64,000 nucleotides of DNA from Cruorifilaria tuberocauda (taxonomy: Eukaryota; Nematoda; Chromadorea; Rhabditida; Onchocercidae): assembly GCA_013365365.1 (NCBI GenBank), contig JABVXU010000186.1, forward strand, positions 37,422 through 101,421, in the 5' to 3' direction. The position numbers and the translations under genes are program-made. This document shows positions 25,001 to 40,293 of the stretch, piece after piece. The notes below the pieces were generated by a model. That model did no database searches and was not told the DNA's origin. It saw only the letters and a program-made list of their open reading frames with translations. Every line of letters starts with the position of its first letter. Positions within the stretch are counted from its first letter, which is position 1.

Positions 25001-28000
25001 TTAAACATTTTAATGAATTTTATTATTCATAATTTTTTTTTAATTTTCAAAATAAATTTTATTTACTTTCTTCTTTATCTAAGCAAAGAGAAAAAAAAGT
25101 GCTCATTTCATATTATTAAATAGAAAAAACTTTTTTTTGTTGCCTCATTATAATTTCATTTATATTTAGCCATCTAATGAAGCATAAAATTTTCCAAACC
25201 TGATGGCCAGTAAAAAGGACATGTATAGTTAATAAATAACTTAACTACTAAAGTAAATTAAAATATCCTAGAAATTTTCAGCGATCGAATTAGCCAAATT
25301 GCAATCGTAAAAAGCTTTTTTATTTTATTAAAAATTTCTCTTAATGATATGTAAGAAATTTACTATCAATTTCAATATTCATATCATTAAGGTGAGGAAG
25401 ATGTGGTGAAAAAAATGAGGAAAGAATGGAAATTTCCTGATATGGTAAATTATAACAATTTAATTTTAAGAAGTAAATTTATTCGCGAAAAAAGAAATGT
25501 TAAAATTTTAGAAAATAAAAATTCTGTAAAATAATTTGATTAAATTTTTCTTTTCGCTTTTTTTCTTGCATATTCAATGTATAGTTAATTACAAGAGGAT
25601 TTTAATGTATAAGTTAGCAATCTAATCAAGTTAATAATTAACCTGATTAGCATAAATTCCGTTGTTGACAATATATTGATATCTACACATTTTAAAGTAA
25701 AAAATGATATTATAAAATTGTTTATTAAAATATTCATTCAACAAAAATTGAAATTAATTCCAGAATGCTAAATATGGCCAGCAAATAATAAGTAATAAGT
25801 AACTTCTGTGCAGGAAAAAAAAAAACTTAACTGTTAACAAATTCTGATAACTGACCTGATAAAAAAAATCATCGGTTGGAGCATTGAGATGTAAACTTTT
25901 TAAGCATTTCATTGAATATTTCATTGTTACTAAGTAATCTGAAATTTTTTTTTACTACATTTAAATAATACCTAGAAATAGTATGAGTTAATCCTACCTT
26001 ATCATTCATTCCATTCTTTTCATCAATCATTGATAATCCCAATATGACTAGAATAATTCGAGAATTTCAGCCAAATGCTAGCTAGCCTAATAAACATCAA
26101 GTCCAAAAAACATTTGAAGAATACGACAAACATAGAATGAAAAGCATTGAGAGGAAAATAAAGTTGAAAAAAAAATTACTGCTTCAATTAGAATTCATAA
26201 ATTTTGTTCAGTTTAATTTTTACAATGAATAATCCATTATTGATAATTTTTAATTTTAATTTTTTTTTATCGCTAATTTATTTTCGCTATTTTTCTTCGC
26301 TTACCTTTTATTAGCTTATTTTTATTGGAGTTTTTAACGCTTATTATTCTTTTTTTATATTCCATGATAATTTTGACCAGAAATTTTAGGATGTTGAAAA
26401 AGTTGAAATGGAACATTTAAATTCTGCTTATAAAAAATTTGTTGAACAAATAATTTTGGCTAAAAAAAGAGGAGGAAAAATTACTTTTTTTCTCAATTAT
26501 GTTTTGGTATTTATCAATTAAAATTAAATTAATTATGCAATTCTGTTATTAAGTCTTTAATGCGACTATAGTTAAATTATATTTTTATTATTTGACGCGA
26601 AACATTTATTATTGATAACAGTTGATGAAAAATTATATGTTCCATAAAGATGGAAAAGAAAAAGCTGTATGGCCAATTTTTTTTTTGATTTACTTTTAAA
26701 CTAAGATTTTAAACTTAAGATTTAGATGCATAATGAAACAATTGACCTTTATAAATTAATTATATCATAATAACATTGAATTTCAAATTGAAGTAATTAA
26801 AATGGATTAGAACATAAAATAGTAATATTATTTGGTTAAATTCCTTCGTTTGAACTTTTTTTTCCTCTTCTTGCTCTTCATTCCATTAGTAAAAACGAAC
26901 TTTTTTTAGATAAAAAATGAAATTTCCCTCACGAATAATATTGTTGACAACAAAGTTAATGCATACATAATTATCATTTGTGAAATAGTAATCAAAAAAA
27001 AAAGTTTGAGAAGAAAAGAAAAGTTGGCTAAAATAGTAAATGAAAAGATCTTTCTTAACTGATATCTTTTTTTAGTGCTCTTAGATGGAAAATATGGATA
27101 AATAAGTGAAAAAAAATAGATTAAAACGAATTCAATTGGAATTTTTCGTTAAAATATCACATTCCATTAAATTTATCATTATCCTTTAAAGTTATCATTA
27201 ACATATCATTTGCTTCTAGTTCATTCAATTATACAGCTAATATCGTTTTAAAAAAAATGAAATTATCATATTAAATGCTACTGTAAAAAAAGTTGGCATA
27301 AAGATTGATAGATTTATCACATTGATAAATTTACTTTATCATTTAGAAATTATCCAATTAAAAAATTTGTATATTTCATTTCCAACTATTACAGTATTAT
27401 TATTTATATGTGTACTGCTATTAACTTAAAACAAGAAAAATAAATGATGCTTGACAGGAATGCTTTTACTTTTAGTTATTTACTTACTTTTCTTTGGAAG
27501 AAAATATCCATGAATTGGAAAGTTCGTTGAAAAAAAGATATTGCATTGTAAAAGATACGTATTAACAAGAGAAAAAAGCCACTATAGTTAGAAAAGATTA
27601 AAAGTAATTAAAATAATGTTTAAAAGGAATAGTTGATTAAACCGATTGAAAATATGCGACAAACTTCAGTCATCCATAATTTGCAAAGGAGAAAACCAGT
27701 GGAATGAATGAATAATGCTTGGAGGATGTAATATAGCAAAAGTGCTATAAAACATTTTATGAAGAAATGAATTACCCTTAAATGGAATTTCATACTGAAC
27801 AATTTATAACAAAATTTGAAATGTTATTCATTGTAATTAAATGGAATATTATTAATTAAATTGGAATTTATCCAATTGTATATGTTGATTTTAGCTAACT
27901 TAATTACTGATTAATTATCACAATGAGATCAAGGAAATTTCAAGAAGTGAAAATTCAGCTTAATTTCATGTTTACCATACTGTCACGCAATTTATAGAGA

Positions 28001-30064
28001 GTATGAAATTAAAAAAGTTTTATTAAAAATACTGAAAAAAAGTTTTTATATGATAAACAATTGCATTATCATGCGCAAATTATATGGATAATTTTGTATG
28101 TTTATTCGTTAAAATTTTTCGTAAAAACTTTCTAAACTTTAGTTTTTCGTTTTTCTTGCATTTCTTTTCTTCAATATGTTTGAACTTCGACCTTTGTCCT
28201 GTAATTAATTACAAATAAGCAGATATTTTCATTTTCAAAACCACATTATTTCTTCTTTTTTTCTCTGTTAAAAAGCGATTTTTCGAATCCCTCATTATTT
28301 TGCTTATACCTTTTCTTTTGTGAGAAACTTCAATTTAATAATTTTTTACTTCCACTTAAATTAATCCTTTAATGAACATAGTAATCTCTTTAATCCTTTA
28401 ATGAATATAATTATAATATAAATAATATTATTGTGAAAAGTTTGAAGAAAATGAAAATTTACTAATTTATTGATAAAATGGAAAATGTTTGTCCAATTGA
28501 ACACATTAAAGCATACGTTAATATTGTTGATTGATCACTAAATGAGTGATTTTGATGAGTTAGCTAATAGAAATGTCAATAATATGCACTTGTCAAATGT
28601 ATAATGATGTTGTTTAAACTTTTTAAAATTTCAAAAATTTCCAACTTTTGTTATAGTTCGATAAATTTGATACATTTTACTACTTGAAAACAGAAAGAAG
28701 GGAAAATTTGAAACAAAAAAAAGTTACATACAATAAAAATGAAACAAATATATTCCTTTAAATTTCATATTAAGTATTCATTCAATAATACAAATAATAA
28801 GAAAAAAACAATTGTGGAATAATTAAAGTTGGAAATTTTAAATCATGAATTGATAAAAGGTATACAGATGATGATAAAAATATTATACAATATTAGTATT
28901 ATAAATGTGATAAAAATTTTCAACAATTCGTCACCTTTAACAAATATGATTTATACTTATAATAATATTAGCTAGTAAAATTTCTAAAAGTATAGAGTGA
29001 AGCGGAAGAAAGTTTCAGTTTCTTAGGACATTTTGGTGACGTTTTGAATGAACAAAATTATAAAGTGAATATTCAATAATCTGAGATTTCATTTTTACAA
29101 ATGAGTTACGGATGATTGTTAAAATAGGAATGAAAAATTTTCATTAAAAATATTGATATTTTAGATTTGTGAAATACATTAAAATTAATTAAAAAAAAAC
29201 TTTAACTGCTTTAAATGCTAGTTTATATATTTTGATATTAAAAATACGAACATAAAACCTTAAATTCTTGATAAGAGTTTTCACAAAATAAGAAAAATAT
29301 TATTTTTTGCAATAAAAATTTAACATATAATATCTAATCTCAAAATTATAATTTGAAATCTAATTTTAAATTCAAAATTATTAAAAATCAAATTTTGAAA
29401 TTAAAATTATAAATGATTTTGTCTACTATCTACATAAATTAAATTCTTTTTCCTATAATTAAAAAAATTTTATGCTTGTATGTAATTTGAAATTCTTAAT
29501 TATTAATCCTTTGATTATAATGATTTTCTTCTTCAATGTAATTATTTCAATGGAACTTTTCATTGTTGTAGCCAGGAAATGCTATAAAATATAAATATAT
29601 TGGGATATTATTCCGATTAATCGAAGAAGAGAAAGGAGGAAATTGGAGAGAAATATAAAAGGGATCGAGGAAAAGCGAGAAGAAGGGAGCTAAGGTGGGA
29701 AGATGGAATTTTAGGATTGGATGAATAATGGAACGATAGGAGCAGAGGAAAGGGAATCGGTCGAATCGAATTGCAGTTTATTTTATCCAGAGAGGTCATT
29801 TCACTTTCACAGACATCAATATGAAGCATATCAATTGAGGGTTTGCTTACACTTACACTTGAAGCTATTCTATTCAAAATTTCGCTTGGCGTTTAGGCAA
29901 ACTATTGTTATCTCTGAGGGATGGAAGGAAGCTGTGTGAAAACTTTGATCAGGCTTATCTTATCCCACTCCAACTGCTACCATTTTGTTTATCACTCTAA
30001 ATTTCGATTTAATACACAGAGGATGACTAACTGACTGACTGATTTGTATCATTATCAAATACAG

Positions 30065-33000
30065 ATGAATATTTGCAAGATGAATGATAATCCAACTGAT
30101 GATGTGATACGAAATATTATCGCCAGGTTTCTTTACTGTTTCTTTTTTTCTCACTTTTATCTTTTTTATCATTTATCATTTACATTTTATCATCGTAAAT
30201 TATTTGAAAATTTTTATCAGTTTATGAAATTTATCAGTTTTTTTTTTCTCCTTTCAAACCGTAAAAATAATATGATCGCATGGAAGAAAAGAATTTTAAC
30301 TGAAACTATTTCAAGTTATGAATAGATAGTTGGAAATTTACTTTAACACAAAAAATTCTGCATCAGAAATTCGTAATAATCATAAATACAATTCGGTTTT
30401 CTACTTCCACTTTCTTTCTTCGAGTAAAATTTGAAGCTTCAACATAAAAAAGTTGGAAAGTTACAAAACTGAGCTCCGAAACGATTAAAAATATATGCCT
30501 ATTTTTTCACCTTTATTAATTCAATTTGAAAAAAAGCTTTTTATAAATTTACTATCTAAAATAATTACTTCGTAACAATTTTTCTATAAAGTTATTAATT
30601 AGTGATAAGCGATATCAAAGGATACTGTTCTTTTTTCACATTCGAAAAAAGTGATTAATTTTTAACATTTTCCCATATCTATAATGGGTAAGTTAATTGT
30701 TACTATTTGAAATGTTCTGCAAAAAAAAAGCAAAGTTATTTAATTACTTATTACTTTAATTAGCTTTAGCTTTTAAATATAAAATATTAATGTACATTTT
30801 ACAGTTACGGTCTCGATCGTTTGATTTTTTTATTTCATCTTTAACCTTTTTTTTTCCCTAACATTTCTATTATTTTTTTCTTTCTCTTTCTACTTCTATA
30901 TTTATTTTCTTTGATAAAATGATAACTTTAATTACTCCAAAAAGAGTATTATTCACTTCAGGTATACTTCAGGTATTTGCTTAATTATTATATAATGAAT
31001 GAAGTAGGAAAAACAAAGTAATTAAAATTAGATTTGAAAATTTATATGTGAAAAGTATTTCTAAGGTTAAAGTAAATTATTTATATCACTGATGATATTT
31101 TGAAAGTTTTTTTTGTGATAATAGATTGATTAAATTCTAGCAAAGATAACAAAGAGAGTATTAGTAACAAAAATTTAAATAGAAAAATACCACAAAGCAA
31201 CATTTGATGAATTAAATGAGACGAAAAATTCATTTCACAAAACGGTCACTGATAAATAACTAGAATATCGTATCTTCTAGCAAAAAAAAAAAGATAGATA
31301 ATTGATTTAATCTTGGGAGCAAAGCAATTAGTATTTTCAAAGTGCGGAGAAAAAATTGGCAAAACAACAAACTCCCACATTTGGGAATTTAAATTTAATT
31401 TTGCCAAGCAGTCTCATTAGGAAAAAAAAAGCAAATTTATTGATTAGATTTAAATGATATAAATAGCGAATATATCAAATGAAAAATGAGAAAATTTTTC
31501 ATTTTTAAAAAATATAATTAAAAAAAGAAAAGTTTTACATAATCATGCATAGATAATTTAATAAAACAATCGAAATATCTAAGTATAAAGATGATCTGAA
31601 TAATTTTCTCTTTGCTATATCATCCATTTTATTCTATCACTGATACTGATAATTTCAGAAAAGAAAAGAAAATAAGAAAGATATCATTTAACAGGAATAT
31701 TAATGAAACTAAATTAATACAATCAATCATTAAATTCAGATATGAATGTGAGGAAGATGAATTTTTACGTGAACTGGAAGGTATGCAGCGTCAAATTCCC
31801 GAACGAATATCATTATGTGAGGATATTCCGATACTCGGTACATTTATCAATTTTTTCTTTTCTTGTTAAATATACATTTCAAATCAATAATTAATTTTCT
31901 CATTTGAATAATTAAAATAAATGAGTGAATGGAATGTATTGATAAATGCATAGGAAAAATAAACTTATAAATAAATAAGCGAATAAAAATTTTAATGCAT
32001 TTTAATCATTCGTTATCGGATCTTTTTCCTTTTATCATTCATATAATAATTAAAAGTTCTTATCAAATTTTGTATTTTATCAAAAATCATCAAATATATA
32101 AGAAAAGAAATGAAATATTGAAAAAAAGAAGAAATTTTAATTTTAACTAACTTCTAATTAAAATATTAAATAATTCAGGTTGAATAAATTTGATTTTTTT
32201 CATTTTTTAAACAAATTTTTCTTTTTTTTTCTTTTAAATAACGCAATGCTGAAGAATCAACAATTATTTTAATAGCTAAAGATTAGCAATAATAATTTGT
32301 TGAATTGAATGGAATCTTAATAGTCTCATTAATCAATCACCGTAAAATCCTTTTTTTTTCGTCTAAATAGCCGCTTATTTTAAATTATTTAAGAATTGAG
32401 GAAGTGAGAGAAGATACGAATAAAGTTCAGTAAGCTGAAGATTGATTTGATAAATGAAATTTTCAAATATCAAAATGATATCTATATTGAAATATTATCA
32501 ATAGCGCAAGTTATACAATTAAAATATAAAAATGTAAGATTGTTAAAGTTTTTCTTCAATTTCATAATAATTAAAATTTTTTGATAGTATTATTAAAAGT
32601 ATTGTAAGTAGTAAATTTCCATTTATTACTTTACACATTATTTCTACAAAAACTATCTGTGAATCTGTAAATGTCAAATCAAAAATTTTTAAAAATTTTT
32701 GAAATTTATATAAAATAATCATAATGGATAAGAATGATATAAAAGCTTTTATGAAGTTTTTTTTTTCCTTTAAGCTATCTAATCATATTATCAAGCAAAA
32801 AGTGATTTACATATTGCAAAAGAGATAATTTTCAACTTTAAATTCAAAAAAAAGGAAAGAAAAGATGGAAAATGGAAGGGACCGTAAGAGTAATTCACTT
32901 CCTTTCTAGAATTAATGGAGAGTTCAATCCAAAAATTCTTCATTAATAGGTGAACACTTCTTATTTATTATTCACTCAGTTTATCATTCGGAAAGCAAAC

Positions 33001-36000
33001 CAAAAGTATTAATAAATAATTTTAGTGAAATTTAAAGTTTTTTTTTGATATGATGAAATTTAAAAGAAAAAAGTACTTAATTCAAGTAGAGAAAAAATGA
33101 TAATTGTTAAATGCATTATTGAAATCAATTAAATAGTTTTAATAAATTCGAATTTAATTAGCTTATTTTCATATTTAATACAAAATATCATTTCACTTCT
33201 AATAATTAGATGTAATTAATTAAAAGTATAAATGCAAATTTTAAAACAGAAAATGGGAAAACGACAGGATTTTATTTTATCATTACCATCCTTGTAAATT
33301 GTAAACTATCCTATCATCTTTTCAATTAAATGAAATTTCACTAAAATTAATTTTCACAATGTAACAAATTGAGATTACGGTAAATTATACGATTTGAAAT
33401 TTTTTTTTCTTTCTTTTTTCTCTCTTTTTCTCTTTGCTTCCATCTCTTGCTAATTTTTTTCCAGTTTTTGTTTAAAATAAAAATAGTGGATAATTTTTAA
33501 TGGAAAATTTTAACAATTAAAAAATTAATTAAATTGAAATTTCGATTAATTTACAATTCTGTAGAACTAACAAAAAGTATACTTGAACACTTTACAAAAC
33601 ATAATTATATAATCATTAAATAGTTAAGCTGAAATTAGTCGACAAGTTAAACATCAATTGATGATGCGATCATTCATTTGTGATCAAAGATTTTACTGGA
33701 AACAATTTTTTTTTTAATGTTTAAGGAGCATTGTGTAGTTTGGTTGGTGAAATTAGCAAACTTCGTCGGGAGAATAAAGCATTACGTTATCGGCTTAGTG
33801 TAGCAATTGAGCCAAAACGTAGTGTTGTCCATCGAGTTAGTGCTCTTCTCGAAGGTCGTGGTAATATTATTCCGAAAATTATGGGCCGACGTACTTTTCA
33901 TCAATGCGAAATACAAAATGGCGCACGTGAACGCTTATCTACACCACCGCATAAGGTAAGCTATCAATTTGAAAATTTTTTTTTAATCCAAAAATGATTT
34001 ATACAGTTGTATTTATTAAATTGTTAGATATGTACTGTCCTAATTATGTTATATTCATCGAAATATTAAATTAATGAATTTATAAATTAAATTTTTACTT
34101 CCTCTCTTCTTTTTTTCTTGTCTCTCAAATTAAGAGAAGAAATTAAAATGAAATTTTTTTTTTAAATAAAAATTTAGTAATTTAGCAATTTTCACAATAA
34201 TGATTTGTTTCATTTTAGTAATAGAGGAATAGCTAACGTCTTCCGGTAATTAAACAGAAATTGGTTGATTGATTACAGTACAACTGAAAATAGGAAAAGC
34301 TCTTTCAAAACAGAACAGAAATTACAACCAACGAACATTTCATCTTTTCTTTCTATCTTTCACCCATTCTGCAAATTATATCTATTTGATAAATTTACTT
34401 CTCAAAAAAAAAGTTTTTTTCTTTCAGTGATTTTTGGCTTTAAAATAAATTGATTCATTTTTATAGCTCAATAGTTATTTCATTTTGAGAGTAACAAATG
34501 CTTAAACAGTTTTGTTGCAATTTCGTTTTGAGATTTTATCAAATATTTTGCTTTTCAAATGTTTCTAATTAGTACAACAAATAATTATTTTATTAATTAA
34601 CAATAAAAACAAATATAGAGAATTTGCTCTATTTAATCTAAAATTTATAAATTTACTTAAGTAGCATTAAATTATTAAATTATAGTAAATCTAAAATGAT
34701 TATTCATCTCTGTTCATTTAATTAACGATTGATAAGAAAGTGATCTGTCCATTCATTCTAGGAAAGCCTAACAACAAGTTCCTATTCGACAGACATATCA
34801 TCAGATATATCGGATCCACTTCGAACAACGTTAACAACAACACGTCAAATTCCTCCTCCACCAGTGATTTTACCGGAAATGTCTGATTCTGATGCAGAAC
34901 ATTCCATTTTTACAGAAGTTAGTCTACCCGTATTTCAATTGATCAATTATTGATAGCATATGCATTTCGTTGTTTTTTTCTATTCTGAAATTGAATTGAT
35001 TTATTTTGAAATATTCTAAAATAAATGCAATCATTTATACATTAAATTATATGTCAAAACTATTTGCAAAATGGTTATTTTTTATGTTATCTTGAAAAAT
35101 TAAATAAATTTTGGTATTTTTGATAATTACTTTTGAAATTTTCAATATAATCTATTCAGGTTGCACTACCAAATTATGGAAATGGCAATAATGAGACAAG
35201 TGGAGGTCGTGCCGTCGTTAGACGTTCCAAAGTATCATCGGTATCGGAACGAACAAGTCCGTCATCAACATCATCTCGTGATCATTCCGGAAATATGGGT
35301 AAGAATTTTTTTGCATTTTATCTCATTTCAATTTATTTTCATGATATTCTTCATTATTGCTAAACTATTGAAGGTTAGCTTGAATGCAAAAAAAAAATTG
35401 AGTAGTGAATTTAATTTAATCATGCAGTTATTGATAATAATCAATTGAACTATTGTAAATTTATTTGATTATAAGTTTAATCTTATGTGAAAATATTTGC
35501 AAAATAGTGTACTATGTGATTTTTGATAATTCCTTATCAATTAATTTTCGTTTTATCATTGAAAAAAAAAAGAAAAAAAAAGGAAGACGAAAAGTCAATA
35601 TTATCAATATTTTTTTAGCAACAAGTCGAACAGGTTTCTTCGAAATAATTGGTTTGAAGAAGAAAAAAGAAAAATCAGTTGAATCGAAGAAAGAAACAAT
35701 AACCTGTAAAGTGGTATTAAAGAAGCGAAAACGTAAAATAAGCGAAAGCAGTTCGGTTCATTCCACTGACAATAATACACGAAGTGGTAATTATCCGGAC
35801 ATTTGCGATAAACTTAATGAAAAGATGAAACACAGGCGTGATCATCCTTTACTTATCGTACGTTTTCATCTGGAAAGCCAACGATATTCTCATTTCATTC
35901 TATCATCTTCTTTTTTCCATAAACTCTTTTTAATTATGTCTAATTAATTAAGATAAATGGAGTATTTCATCGATAGCAAGTAGGAATAGTTTAGCAACTG

Positions 36001-39000
36001 ATAAAAGCACATATGACGAATCATCGACTGCTGATAATAAGCATTCATTTCTTCAAGCACCTAAACAGTATCACGTTCAACGTCAACATGTAAATTCATT
36101 TTTTCTTCTTTCTATTATTAATTTTATTTTTATATTTTAATTGTGTGGAAAAAATTATTTAAATATAAGTTTTTTTATTGCAAAAACGTTTTCCAACACT
36201 TTTTTTTTAAAAAAACAATCAAATAAAGAAAAGAAAAAAAATTTTTAATTTTTTTTTTAAAGAAGGAACAAGAAAATAAGAAATGTCCACGTAGTAAGAA
36301 TTCAACAACGGTCAGTGAAGAAAGTGATGATGATCATCACGGACGTTCACTTAATGCCCCAAAAAGTATCATTTGTCCGGGCTTCAGCGGTCCAAGACCG
36401 ATTCCACAACGGAATCGTTTTTCAAATCGCGGAACATCCGGTATGCATCTGTTATTCTTGAAGAGATAAAAAAAGAAACGAAGTGAAGTTTCAAGTTTCT
36501 TAAAATTTCTAATAAATAAAATTTACGAATATGTATTTATTAATGAATTAAAACAAATATTAATTATTCGGGAAGGCACAGAACTAATCGTATCGATTGG
36601 GATTATTGGAATATTTCGAAGAATTTTTATGAAATATTACCTTTTTACATTCTTCTTTTAAATGATCAATTGTTATGATAAAAATAAGCTCTAGATAATC
36701 GAGTAATTGTTGATGAGAATGAAACAATACGAAATGAATTGATAATGCTCAGAAATAGAAATAATCGATTGATTGAACAATTACGTGAAAAATCCATGGA
36801 ACATTCTAAATTATCAACACAAATGAGTACTCTTCAAAAGCAGGTATTGAATTACTTGAAATTACAATTTGATTATTATTTTACTTTACGTCTTCAATTT
36901 TCTCGAATTTTTCCATTTTTCATACAGATTGGAATACTAAGAAATCGTTGTCGTCTTAATGAAGCATTGGAAAAATTATCAATTAATGATCGAATAATTA
37001 TAAGAACAACAGCTACAATTGATGCTATCGAAGAGAAATTAAAAAATTTCGATAATAAACTTCAAGCTGTGAAAGAAGAAATGATGAAGAATAGTCAAGT
37101 GGTCAGTTGAAATTTTAATAGATAATTTTTGCTATTTATATGTGCTGTAATTTTATTGATAAATGATTGATTAAATTGATTTCAGATTATCAATCAATCG
37201 TTTCGAGAGCAAAATACTTATCAATCATGCTTAGAGCATATCGAAAGATTACAACAAGACAATTTCTCTATGTTACAAGATAAAGGATTAGGTAAGTGAC
37301 AACTACGGATTTTAATCATTCTTCTTTCATTTTTGATATATTTCTAAAATGAATAATTTACAGATATTGGTACTCAAGACCAACGTATCCGTCAGTTACT
37401 GGAAATAATGCCTTCGTATGATGCATTATATTCGTTTACTGTTAGCGTCGTTCGAAAGGTTTCAGTAATTTATTAATTAATTTCAATTTTAATTTTGTTA
37501 CTAGAAATTCGTAGACGAACTTAATAAATTAAACAACACGCAAACTTCTTTTTTTGATGGTAGAGTGTAACATAACCTATTGCTAATGGGTTCTGACCTG
37601 AAATGAAATTTGTACTGTCTGAGCTATGAAGATTAAACTGGTTTGAGCTAATTTTTGGAAAGTTATTTTCCTAGATCAATGCTCATATACTCAATTATTT
37701 AATTTGAATTCTAAAAAAAAACAATTTTGCCGAATAAAAAATTAATATCATTCAAATTACAATTATAAATATCGTAATTTTTTTCAGTTAGGTCAACTTC
37801 GTGCTTCTTATATCGAAAAGAACATTTACGCTAATCGATCAGATCTTGAAGTTATGTGTACGCAATCATCCTTACTTTTAGTTCATGCTCAGGTATATTT
37901 GATACAAAATTTTATTAATATAACACAATTATGATATGTTCACACTGTGACATTTCAAAATGAAATGAAATATTATCATTAATTCTTGAAGTACTTAATT
38001 TGAAATCAGGAAATTATAGTTGGAACGATTAAAATTACAACTCTATGAAGCGAAAAAACGTCAGTCATCGCGGCCTGCTTCATATCATGGCGAAGATTTA
38101 TTGCAAAAAACAGTATGATAGTTTATTTCAAATTTCAACATTTAATATAAATTCAAGTAATAAACACAATCGATATTTATCACATTTATAATAATTAAAA
38201 CTAATCGCTTAATTTAAATTTTCATTCTTTAGATTAAACCAGAATTGAATTTCCTGTTGCCATTTAAATTACACGGATCGCGAATACGTAAACATCGTCG
38301 TTCTGATTCATGTGCTATGGAATCGGAAGTTGAAAAAAATGAGCAAAGTATTGAAAATGAATTTTTGCGATTATTCGATTATGCTAGATGTAAGTTTATT
38401 TCTTTTCTTATCATACTTCTATGCCAAATTAGGTTTATGTTTGTTCTATAACTATTTAAGAGTATAATTTAACATACAGATTTCATGGTAACTACTATTG
38501 TATTGAATATTTTGAATTATATTTTTAAGGTTTATCACGAATATCAGAATTTACGGGAATAAATAAAGCTCATCTTGAACGCGCTGGCACTTCAAATTCT
38601 GGTTCACATATTCGGGATGATTTACAAAGTACTGCTATTATATCACAACAAGGTGAATTACTTATACGGAACAATAATTTCAAGTAAAAGCTAGTGAATA
38701 TGAAATTATCAAATTTGCCAAAAATGAAAATAATTTTAGAATTAATTCTTCAATTAAATTAGGAAAGATTTAAAGGTGCTTCAATACGACATCGCGAACA
38801 ACGAGAATTGCTTAAAAATTCGGTTAACAAAATTCCTACATCACAAAGAAATCATAAAAGTCAGTCAGCTGGACGACCAATTAGGTAAGTTTTGGTATTG
38901 AAAGAATTCTGTGCTACATATAATTTATAGTTTCTCAACAAGTTTCAATCACTATTTCAACTTACTTTTTGAAAATTTCAAAATTCAATTACTTAAGTCT

Positions 39001-40293
39001 GGTAGAAACAGAAGGTCGAGCATCCGGAAACACTCCACATTTTCGTGATTGCGTGATTAAAAAAACTGAAAATAACGTGGAAAAATTATCTCCCACATTA
39101 AAGTAAGTATTTCATATCACTTATACTTTTCTCTTTTATCATCGAATACGAGCGATACGTATAGAAAATTGATTACATTTTCATGAAGTATGAGAAGTTT
39201 AAAATAAAAATAATTATTACCTCGTTTCGTTTTTGATTTTAACAATACAATAAGTATAAAGCTAAATTAACAACTCATATATCATTTTATTGCAAAGAAA
39301 GACATTGATACTAAATTTAAAGCAAAAAAAATTGCTTCTAGCTCACATCCATTAATCAATTACGATCATGCACGATCAGTAGTTTCATCATTGCAAGATG
39401 TTCGGAATAATATCATTCGTAGTCCGTATTCCACGCCTACTGTGACTCGACGGACGAACCTGAATGAACGACCGAGAATCATCGAACAAGGATCAATGGA
39501 TTCATTTGGTGGTTTATAATTTACTGAAATTAATATCTCAAATCTATTTTCCACTTATATTCATCATATTTTAAATATTTGCAAATTATTTTAGGAAATG
39601 AATTAGTTAAATATGATACTCCACTCTCTCATAGTAGTGGCTCATCTGATTATGCCGTTATCAGTGGCAAACAGCTTTATATGGAAAAACGATCAATGAT
39701 ATCAAAACGATCATCATCAATTAATAATCCATCCAGATTACCACATTTGGTAAGTTGTAAACAATATAACTGTGATTCTAACATATCGTTGTCTTTTTTG
39801 GATTGTTTTAAACGACAAACTCTTGAAATACTTGTAAATGATTTAGAAAATTCTTTATATTTAAATTAATTGAAAGATTATTGAACTGTGTTAAAAATAA
39901 ATTTTATAATCTTGTTTAGTTGTGGACTATTTCATTTTTGTTATAACAATGTTTTTTTTTTCCTGATGATAATTTCGTTTTCAACTTATCGCAGAAATAC
40001 TGCATTAACATTATTTTCCTACACATCATTACATACGTTTCAGTGATCGACAATCTTTTCAGCGCAAAAGTATAAATTACGCTAATTCACCTTCATTGCT
40101 TAGCGATTGTGATGGTCGAAATGTTAGCCAATTACGGCGTAATCCTGAAATTGTCGAAGTGATCCGGGAAAAAAATGCTGGATCAACAGTTTTGAAAAAT
40201 CTCGAAAAAAGTCGACTTCCGAAAATATCATCTATTCTAACGGATAAAAAGAAATGTACTTCATGGTTAAGCCGGATCAGAACAACTAAATAA
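30065..40293 (+). CDS. Large coiled-coil protein, unrecognised family
   Basis: Twenty-one exons chain in phase to 1043 aa: 30065-30126, 31659-31837, 33726-33955, 34762-34917, 35160-35298, 35619-35861, 35953-36089, 36263-36440, 36695-36843, 36928-37101, 37186-37291, 37364-37458, 37788-37892, 38020-38112, 38233-38389, 38530-38683, 38768-38884, 38998-39102, 39342-39508, 39595-39749 and 40063-40293. A short heptad helix near residue 85 (GEISKLRRENKALRYRL) is followed by a Ser/Thr/Pro-rich, Lys-Arg-rich linker (about 160-440). Next comes a longer predicted coiled coil (about 445-680, starting DENETIRNELIMLRNRNNRL), then a basic, serine-rich tail. There is no signal peptide, membrane segment or catalytic motif. 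It is probably a scaffold or cytoskeletal adaptor, but I cannot name it. The start follows ATACAG, a possible spliced-leader acceptor. Boundaries at 35861/35953 and 38683/38768 are least certain. Confidence 0.82.

Larger units (their letters stand above)
21669..30064. other. Long intergenic or intronic A+T-rich DNA
   Basis: No exon could be supported in about 8.4 kb. The upstream part of the GPCR gene may lie here. Contents are homopolymer runs, an A/T satellite-like tract (23491-23735) and a relic of the coiled-coil gene (24785-25000). The patch 29610-29950 is less A+T-rich and precedes the first exon of the coiled-coil gene, so it may be its promoter. Confidence 0.5.

Noticed and set aside
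29617..29939. Overlapping open frames on both strands in a GC-richer patch, considered as GPCR N-terminal exon
   Set aside because: No signal or TM1-like sequence and no donor that joins the TM1 exon in phase 0. The patch may instead be a promoter.
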